A stretch of 64,000 nucleotides of DNA from assembly GCF_018446385.1 (NCBI RefSeq), contig NW_024589871.1, positions 434,001-498,000 on the forward strand, in the 5' to 3' direction. Position 1 is the first letter of the stretch; the number at the start of each line of letters is the position of its first letter. The position numbers were made by a program, and so were the translations under genes. Of this stretch, positions 56,398 through 64,000 are shown piece by piece. This DNA is from Zingiber officinale. Lineage: Eukaryota > Streptophyta > Magnoliopsida > Zingiberales > Zingiberaceae. The notes beneath the pieces are model-generated. The model saw only the letters and a program-made list of their open reading frames with translations. It was not told the origin of the DNA and made no database searches.

Positions 56398-56660
56398 CGG
56401 ATCGATCCGTGGATCGATCCACGGATCGATCGGTGGATCGATCCGGATTCTTTCAGAAGCTCGGATCGATCCGTGGATCGATCGAGGTCCCGATCGATCA
56501 GCCGATCGATCGACGAGCTGCTTCGCGTGATAAGCGCCGGATCGATCCGTGGATCGATCCGTGATCGATCCAGCGCTTTCACGAGCATTGGGGGCGCTCA
56601 ATCGATCCGTGGATCGATTCAGCCCCCCGATCGATTCGAACATTCGAATCGATCGGGATC
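56398..56660. repeat. Array of GATCGATC palindromes in the solo LTR
   Basis: Repeated GGATCGATCCGTGGATCGAT units, with looser variants ending CGATTCGAACATTCGAATCG. The word is the same as in the gypsy LTR arrays although the two LTRs are otherwise unrelated. Peptide-like repeats such as RSTDRS in all frames are translation artefacts of this array. Confidence 0.9.
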
Positions 56661-59600
56661 CCACCGTTGGCGTCGTCCGCAGGCGAGCGTGGTCTTCGGC
56701 ATCTCTTTTACGAGCTCTTCTCAGAGTCATTCCAGCTCCTCCACAGCTCTCTACAAGCACGTGATCGCCAGTTCTTGAAGGTTCTTGGAGGCTTTCCAAG
56801 TCAAGAGGCAGATCTATTGCAAGAGGAAGAAGTTAGGGTTAGGGTTTTTACTGCACATCTTGTAAGCTTTTGCTTAACTTGTATTTCCCTTCCTTCTTCT
56901 TGTACCGAGAGTCTTGTAGGGCTTCTCCGCCCTCGGTAGTTACCGAAAAGGAGTGTTTCATAGTGGAGGGTGCGTGCGTGGTGTGGATCCTTGGATTAGT
57001 CACCTCCTTTGGAGGTGGATACCAAGTAAAATCCTAGTGTTAGCGTAGTTGTATTTGTTTCTGTATTTTCCGCTGCATATTCTTGAAGAAACAAGCAACG
57101 CCGAGCAACGCCAAGCACCGAGCGAACGCGACGAGCTATTCACCCCCCCTCTAGCTACTTTTGATCCTAACATCGACAGTTGTCACAGGTTAGATTAGCA
57201 TTTTTCAGTATAGTGCTACTGTTCTATTTGATACTGGGGCAACCCATTCATATATAGCCAGGGTGTTCTCCGAAAAGTTAGAAATACCCTCAGAAGCACT
57301 CAGTGGTCAATTTTTGACGACACTACTTTCAGGAGAGATCATGGCATCCACGCACTGGCTCAGAGCAGTGCCAGTCATTATAGCAGACAGAGAGCTCTTT
57401 TGTGATCTGATAGTGCTAGAAATGACCGACTATGATGTTATCTTTGGAATGAACTTTCTGATCAGATACGGTGCTACCATAGAGTGCCGTAAACAGAAAG
57501 TCATCTTCCAACCTGAAGCGGCAGTGCAATTCGAATACAGCGGGGAACCAAAGAGAAAGGCCAAGAGGTTTCTCTCAGCTATGAAAGCACAGAAGCTACT
57601 GGACTCAGGGTGTACAGGATTCCTAGCGCATGTAGTCAACGCCAGCCAGGACAAGAACCAACAGCTAGCAGAGGTTCGTGTGACTACCCAGTAGTCTTCC
57701 CTGAAGAGTTACCAGGCTTAGCACCAGACAGGGAGATCGACTTTGAGATAGAGCTCATTCCCGGTACAAATCCTATCTCCAAAGCGCCTTATCGCATGGC
57801 TCCAGCAGAACTGAAGGAACTTCAGGAGCAACTACAGGAGCTGCTCGACAAGGGTTTCATACGCCCGAGTCACTCGCCATGGGGAGCGCCTGTATTGTTC
57901 GTGAAGAAGAAGGATGGAAGCATGCGACTGTGTATAGACTACAGATCACTGAACCAAGTCACGATCAAGAACAGGTATCCCCTTCCCAGAATCGATGATC
58001 TGTTCGACTAGCTAAAGGGAGCAGCAGTGTTCTCTAAGATAGATCTCAGATCAGGTTATCATCAGGTGAAGGTCAAAGAAGGGGACATACCGAAGACAGC
58101 CTTCAGAACCAGATACGGACACTACGAGTTCGTAGTCATGCCCTTTGGCGTGACCAATGCTCCAGCTACATTCATGGATCTCATGAACAGAGTATTCAGG
58201 AAGTATTTAGATAAGTTTGTTATTGTGTTTATCGATGACATTCTTATCTATTCAGGAACTCAAGAAGAACATTCAGAGCACCTGAAACTAGTATTGCAGA
58301 CCCTTCAGCAGAACCAGCTATACGCCAAGTTCACGAAATGTGAATTTTGGTTAGATCAGGTGTCCTTCCTGGGTCACATCATCTCAAAGGATGGTATTAT
58401 GGTAGATCCCAGCAAGATAGAAGCAGTAAGTAACTGGAAGAGACCTAAGAACGCCAGCGAAATCAGGAGCTTTCTGGGATTAACAGGATATTACAGAAAG
58501 TTTGTAGAGGACTTCTCCAGGATAGTCTCCCCACTGACGGCTCTTACCAGGAAGAACAGGAAATTTCAGTGGACAGAGGACTGTCAGCGAGCTAAAAAGG
58601 AGATTGACCAGTGCTCCCATTTTGGCTCTACCAGACAACACCAGCTTTGACATCTATAGTGATGCCTCTAAGTTGGGACTAGGAGCAATCTTGATGCAAA
58701 CGGCAAGGTGATCGCCTATGCCTCACAACTCAAGGATTATGAGAAGAATTATCCTACTCATGACCTTGAGCTTGCAGAATGTTCGCCCTCAAAATTTGGA
58801 GACATTACCTATATGGAGCTCAGTGCAGAGTATCTGATCATGAGTCTGAAGTACTTCTTCACTCAGAAGGATCTGAATATGCGACAGCGTAGATGGTTAG
58901 AGCTGGTCAAAGACTACGATATAGACATCCTCTACCATCCAGGGAAAGCAAATAAGGTAGCAGATGCACTTAGCAGAAAATCCAGTGTTGCCTTATTATC
59001 TCTAGCAGCCATGTCACCAACCCTACAGAAGGAGATCGTAAATTTCGGTCTCGAACTCATCGTTGGGCAGCTCTCTACTATGACCTTAGAGTCTACCTTG
59101 CTTGGTGATATTCAGTCAGCTCTAGAACAGGACCCTGAAATTCAGAAAATCAAGCAAGGGCTAGCAGAATCAAAGAGTAGAGAATTCAGAGTGTCCGATA
59201 GCGGGGTGTTGTATTTTGGTGACAGACTCTGTGTTCCAGATCAGGAGGAGCTACGGAGACAGATTTTAGATGAGGCTCACAGGACTCCCTATGCGATGCA
59301 TCCAGGTTCCACCAAAATGTATCAAGACCTGAAGAACCGTTTTTGGTGGTCCGGGATGAAGCAAGACATCGCCAGATATGTTAGCATCTGCCTCACCTCA
59401 GAGGGTAAAGGCAGAACATCAGCGACCAGGAGGAGTTCTGCAGCCTATACAGATTCCAGAATGGAAGTGGGAGGATATCTCCATGGATTTCATAGTGGGA
59501 CTACCCAGAACCACGAACGGTTTTGACGTCATCTGGGTAATAGTCGACAGGTTGACTAAATCAGCCCACTTTTTAGCTATCAAGATATCCTACTCCATGG

Positions 59601-60508
59601 AGAAGCTAGTTCAGTTGTATCTCCAGGAGATCGTCAGACTTCATGGAGTCCCACGTACTATTATTTCGATGAGATGAGGTTTACATCATACTTCGGGAGT
59701 GTGTACAACAAGATTGGGCACGGTTAAAGTTCAAGACAACATTCCATCCGCAGATGGATGGACAGCAAAGTAAATCAGTACTCAAGATATGCTCCGAGCG
59801 TGTGCCCTAGACTTCAGGAAGTTGGTGCAAATATCCGAGCTTAGCGGAATTTGCATACAACAACTATCGTGCCACTATCGGCATGGCACCTTATGAGGCT
59901 CTCTACGGAGGTGTAGATCTCCAATCTGGTAGTATGAGTGGTGAACAGAAGGAACTAGAGCTTGAGACAGATCTAGTAGCAGATACCACAGCTGCACAAC
60001 AGATCCACCAGAGGATAGAGAGCCAAAAGCTATCCGATACCCTAGACCCTTAGAGTTTTCGGGGGATGCGGTGTTCTCGAGTAGCTCCCATGAAGGGAGT
60101 AATGCGTTTTGGGAAGAAGGGCAAGCTAAGTCCCAGATATGTGGGACCATACCTTATCAGCAGAAGAGTGGGCAAGGTAGCATATGAGCTAGAGCTACCC
60201 CAGGAAATGTCAGCTGTCCACAACGTATTTCATGTCTCTATGCTGAAGAAGCATACCCCAGATGTCACTCAGGTGATTGAGCCCCAGTCGGTACAGATCC
60301 GTGAAGACCTCAGCTATGAGAGTCGGCCTATTCAGATAATAGACCGAGCAGTTAAGAAATTGCGGAACAAGGAAGTACCATTAGTCAAAGTCATTTGGCA
60401 CAGTCACACAGCAGAAGAGGCAACTTGGGAGTCAGAAGCCAGCATGAGACAGAAGTTCCCAGAATTATTCTAAGTTCGAGGACGAACTTTTTATAAGGTA
60501 TGGGGAGT

Positions 60509-62785
60509 TGTAACGCCCGAAAATTCTCAAATTATTTTTAGAAACATTCTATGATTTTTCTGGAATTTTTAGATATTTTTCCGGAATTTTCCGAGTATCG
60601 GAAGTAGCAAAAATAATTAGAACCGCAAAATAGCTTAGGCGGGAATGGAACCCGAGACCTATGGTATACGGGATAATGTTAGTAACCGGTGAACCCAGCA
60701 GGGCCGTGCTGAAAAAAAGAGGAACCAATTATATTTATATTGGAGTTGGGTTCAATAATCCAACTAATATAAATTAAGAACTTAAGTTGGGTTTGGTTTA
60801 TTTTAGATTTTGGTTCGGCAACATCCCTCTCCACCGAAACCCTCACGCCACCCTTCTCCTCTTCCTCCTTCTCTCGGCGCCCCTCTTCCTCCTCCTTCTC
60901 ACAGCACACCAAGCCCAAGGGTCAAGGGAACTCCTTCCGGCGACGACTCCAACACGAAAAAGGTTCTTCTCCGCGAGAGGAACGCGAAGACGTGAGCGGA
61001 TCGTCGAGAAGATCATCCCCACCGGAGTTTTAGCGAATAGAATCGTAAGAAATTACGAATAGGAGGTAAGAAACCCCTCACCTGCAGTATAATAGCTCCG
61101 TTTGATTTCCCACGCATTAGTTTTAGCTATATGCAGGTTTTTCCGGCGCTTGGGGTGTGTTTAAACCCTCCTCGAGGATTAGGGATCTAGTTGAGCACCT
61201 CTAGACGGGCCGGACACGTTGTTCTCCTTTAGTTGGAGATTCTAGACGTTGTCGGGTGTCTAGAGGTGACCTCCCTATTAGAGGAGAGAGTTGGAGCACA
61301 CCAAGTGTTCGGTAAAATGTTAGTGTAGCTAAATACCACCTCAGTTATGTTTAATAGCTCAGTTAAATGCATTAGAAGCGTTTAAAACAGTAAATCAGTG
61401 TATTTTAGCTTATATGGGACTACGGTCCAATGGGTGGGCTCCCATATTCGCCTCTAGGTTCAGACAACCTAGCTCTAGGTTTAGATAACCTAGAAACAGC
61501 AAGTTAGAACAGTTAGCTATTTTCAGTATTTTATTTTCAGTGGCACTGTACTGGATCAGATATCCATTGGGTTGGACTCCCACAGTCGTCCCTAGGTTTA
61601 GATAACCTAGTTAACCCTACTAAATTCGGGACTTGCAAACTCGGGTCTAGTTAGGGATGCGCGCACAGCTGTCGGGCCCAAACAGCATGATTATGTATTT
61701 TCACTTATTATGAAATAGTTTTCAAAACTCAAAACTTGTTATATTAGTTGAGGTTGATTTCAGTATCAGTTTAGCTTCAGTTTAGCTCTTCCTTGTTTAT
61801 ACCTTATGATAGCTTATGTTCAGCTTATGTTATGTCATGCTTTGTACGATACCATGCCATGTCATGCTTGCATATTCAGTATGTTCTTTTCAAATAGCAT
61901 GATTTAAAATCATATTTGCATCGTTGCATGTTTTTGTGAGGTAGATGGTTTCTTACTAAGCTTTAACCTTACAGATACTATTTTTCCTTATACTGCAGAT
62001 AAAGGTAAAAGAAAGATGGACTAGCAGAGGGAGCTGGAGGACAATGCAAAGGATGGTGTGTGTGGCAGGAACTGGAATAAAAGACCTTGGAGAGTTTAGC
62101 AAATTAGAAACTAGTTCTTCCTTAAGACATTTTCTTATACTTTGCTTTTTATGCATTTCTAGTAGTTAAAGGTTGTGAGTTGATGAACCTTGCTTTAGCT
62201 TAAGTTTAGAATTGTTACTACATGTTATTAGAATAGTTTATCATGCATTAGATAGTTGTTATGTGGTATTTTGGCACGCCAGAGTGCTGAAATCAGAGTT
62301 TCAGCTCGAAATCAGAAACCCCTGATCGGTCAGCAGACCGATCAGGGAGTCTCTGATCGGTCGGTAGACCGTATTCTGATCGATCTGTGGATCGATCAAG
62401 AGCTGGGAAGCCTCTGATCGGTCGGTAGACCGATCAGCGATCTGGTTTCTGCGAACAGAAACTTTCTGTTCGTTCCCTGATCGATCCGTGGATCGATCAG
62501 GAGCTGGATCGCGGCTCACTGATCGGTCAGCAGACTGATCAGGGGCCGGCTGGATCGGTCGACAGACCGATCCAGCAGCGTACAGAATTATAGCCTAGTT
62601 ATGGATCGGTCGGCTGAACGATCCGGAGTTTCCTACCGTACCAGTATCAGTAGATCGGTCTGTGGATCGATCCGAAGTTAATAGTTTAGCAAAAATTTAA
62701 ATTAGATCAGTTTTCCGCACAGCCAGTTCAGTACAACTGTAGCGATTCGTCTTACAGCCTAGTAGTTAGAAGGCGGATCGTTACA
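60509..62785 (+). repeat. 3' LTR of the gypsy element
   Basis: 2,277 bp, the direct counterpart of 51895-54218, preceded by a purine-rich stretch (AAGGTATGGGGAG) suitable as polypurine tract. It differs from the 5' LTR by scattered substitutions and small indels, mostly within the palindrome array. Confidence 0.93.
62322..62672. repeat. Palindrome array in the 3' LTR
   Basis: Counterpart of the array at 53716-54107 with one stretch of about 40 bases fewer, which suggests that the palindromes promote small deletions. Confidence 0.88.
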
Positions 62786-64000
62786 CCCTTCTTGATCGAC
62801 ATTCCTTTAAAGTCATGGGTTGAAAGTCCTCATTCATAATATCAATTGCCACATTGTATGTAAATATATCAACAATATTTGTATTTGTTCGATCTCATTG
62901 TAGAAATGTAATTTATCAATATTTCTTATTTATTTCTTTCAACTTCTTCTGGAAGTTTTTCCTTATTGAAATAATGAATTATTTCCGTTTCTATATGATC
63001 AATTTGCCCATTTATTCCTCTTTTCTTTTGAGGGTTTATCCTTAGAATCCATTTGTTCCTTGGTTGATTAATGCATAAATACTCGTTATTTCCATATTGG
63101 TTGTTTCGAATGATAGCCATTAAAATGAACATATTTAAAACTTAATAATTTTTTATGGGACTTGAGTGGAAATAATGCATTGTTGATCAAAAAATTAGTC
63201 CCTTCTAGTAGTTAAACATTTGTTTTACCGGAGCCTTCGATTAAGGTTATACTAACCCGAAATAATATTCACAATTTGCTTTTTCATAATAAGATGAGAG
63301 AAATATCTTTTGTTTAGAAATTTATATGTGTAGTCACATACTACGAGACAGAGATTCTCATCTTCGATCTTTAATCCCAGTTTAGATGCAATAATATCCA
63401 CGAGTCTTTCAAAAAAACAAACAAACAATAAACTTGAATTTATTATAGATATTAAGGAATGAAAATAATTACATTAATTAAAATCATCAAATTCAACGTT
63501 ATCTAAAAAAATCACTAACTTTTAGTTGAGGTAAATTTTCAAGACCCTCACAAATATTATTAGCATTATTTTAAGATAGAGTATTTGCCTCGACATTCTT
63601 CTTCTTTTCCTTCAATGAAACTTCATAAAGCTCGTTAAGATACTTTGGCATACGATAGGTATGCGGCCAATGTCCAAACACTCAACATCCGTAGTTTTTA
63701 TTCTCAACATTTTAATTAGATCCACTTTTTTTCTTGTTTTGTCTCATTATTTTTCCACTTTTGATGATTTGTATGTCCACTACGATCATTACAGTAAACA
63801 TTCTAGCCATGACCACTGTCATGAAGATAGCCACGTCCTTGACGATGACTATTTCCACATCCTCATCCACGTCTAGAATTGTTGTCAGTTGACACATTCA
63901 CTTCAGGGAATGGACTAGAGCAGTTGGACAAGATTCATGATTTTATTAATAATTATTGGTGCAATCGTCCTTGGGAGTGAAACACTTGGTGTTGGATCCT
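62786..64000 (-). mobile_element. Ty1/copia fossil, 5' part (right piece), runs off the edge
   Basis: The minus strand shows the stretch that precedes reverse transcriptase in copia polyproteins (near 62790-62880) next to the gypsy target duplication. Further right, at about 63700-63890, a Gly/Arg/His-type region like copia gag is recognisable by its degenerate repeats. It is old and broken, and the rest of the element lies beyond the window. Confidence 0.6.

Larger units (their letters stand above)
55620..57172. mobile_element. Solo LTR inserted in the gypsy element
   Basis: The 1,553-bp insert begins TGTTGGTGCAATATCC and ends GATCCTAACA, so it has TGTTGG/CTAACA-type LTR termini, and it is flanked by a 5-bp target duplication TCGAC (55615-55619 and 57173-57177). 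It interrupts the gypsy element between gag and protease. No internal retroelement domains are present, so it is a solo LTR left by LTR-LTR recombination. A CACCCCCCCTCTAGC block close to the 3' end is common in some copia LTRs, but the family is unproven. It is younger than its host element. Confidence 0.85.
51895..62785 (+). mobile_element. Ty3/gypsy chromovirus (Tekay/Del-like), broken
   Basis: Full-length LTR retrotransposon fossil of about 10.9 kb with 5-bp target duplication CCCTT (51890-51894 and 62786-62790). LTRs start TGTAACGCCC and end GTTACA. Parts in order: primer-binding site 54222-54233 complementary to initiator tRNA-Met, gag from about 54443 with a CCHC zinc knuckle near 55391-55436, protease near 57200-57500, reverse transcriptase about 57780-58500, RNase H about 58640-58980, integrase about 59270-59950 and a chromodomain-like end about 60330-60470. 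The order RT-RH-IN plus a C-terminal chromodomain places it among chromoviruses, Tekay/Del by the tail. It is broken by several coding interruptions and by an inserted solo LTR. The LTRs differ by roughly 33 substitutions in about 2.27 kb (counted by eye), which at commonly used plant rates suggests around half a million years. Confidence 0.92.

Noticed and set aside
56299-56799. Frames with RSTDRS/DPWIDP-type repeats on both strands, also near 53686-53952 and 62301-62519
   Set aside because: They are translations of the GATCGATC palindromes, which stay open in several frames. They are not proteins.
63661-63876. 71-codon His/Asp-rich plus-strand frame
   Set aside because: It is antisense to the gag-like repeat region of the copia fossil.

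Overview
This is nuclear DNA of a flowering plant. The genes are intron-rich with GT-AG splicing and the intergenic DNA is AT-rich. The window also holds plastid-derived insertions (ycf2 and trnR-ACG), an Au SINE and a large Ty3/gypsy chromovirus. The codon use and the gene families suggest an angiosperm, possibly a non-grass monocot, since the inserted plastid DNA carries ycf2, which grasses have lost. The species is not decided by the sequence.

Layout, left to right. (1) 1476-5301 (+): the 3' part of a BRUNO/CELF-like RNA-binding protein gene (RRM2, linker, RRM3). One intron holds plastid trnR-ACG DNA. (2) 5069-8620: a tandem duplication. It copies the last exon and 3' UTR of that gene together with the leader of the next gene, and is later interrupted by a plastid ycf2 fragment, a hAT-type MITE and a GC-rich block. 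(3) 8700-15534 (+): ESF2/ABT1-like ribosome-biogenesis factor, including a probable GC-AG intron. (4) 16770-17348: a MITE in two head-to-tail copies, then 18000-18410 (+), a small acidic single-exon protein. (5) 19963-24650 (-): COG5, a Golgi tethering-complex subunit, with a tRNA-derived SINE in an intron. (6) 25746-37035 (-): condensin I subunit CAP-D2, about 17 exons, with an RTE-type LINE tail in a 3.6-kb intron. (7) 37524-37746: a decayed fragment of the 18S rRNA 3' end. (8) about 39325-40420: a TIR-flanked element that carries a piece of a TBL (PMR5N) gene, apparently a Pack-type transposon. (9) 40774-45010 (+): the C9orf78/Tls1 (Hep59) spliceosome-associated protein gene, with an Au SINE nested in an older MITE-like repeat in its last intron. 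(10) 47478-48029 (+): an unrecognised two-TM protein ORF. (11) 50.9 kb to the right edge: a three-level retrotransposon nest. A decayed Ty1/copia element (-) is split by a gypsy chromovirus of about 10.9 kb (5-bp target duplication CCCTT, LTRs about 2.3 kb and about 1.5% diverged by eye). That chromovirus was in turn hit by a 1.55-kb solo LTR (target duplication TCGAC).

The host genes are unlinked housekeeping functions: RNA binding, pre-rRNA processing, Golgi tethering, chromosome condensation and splicing. They do not form a pathway or operon-like cluster. The most unusual features are the duplicated terminal exon plus neighbour's leader, the gene-fragment-carrying TIR element, the nuclear 18S and plastid fossils, and arrays of GATCGATC-type palindromes present in two unrelated LTR families. 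I saw no CRISPR array, prokaryotic operon or clearly new enzymatic system.
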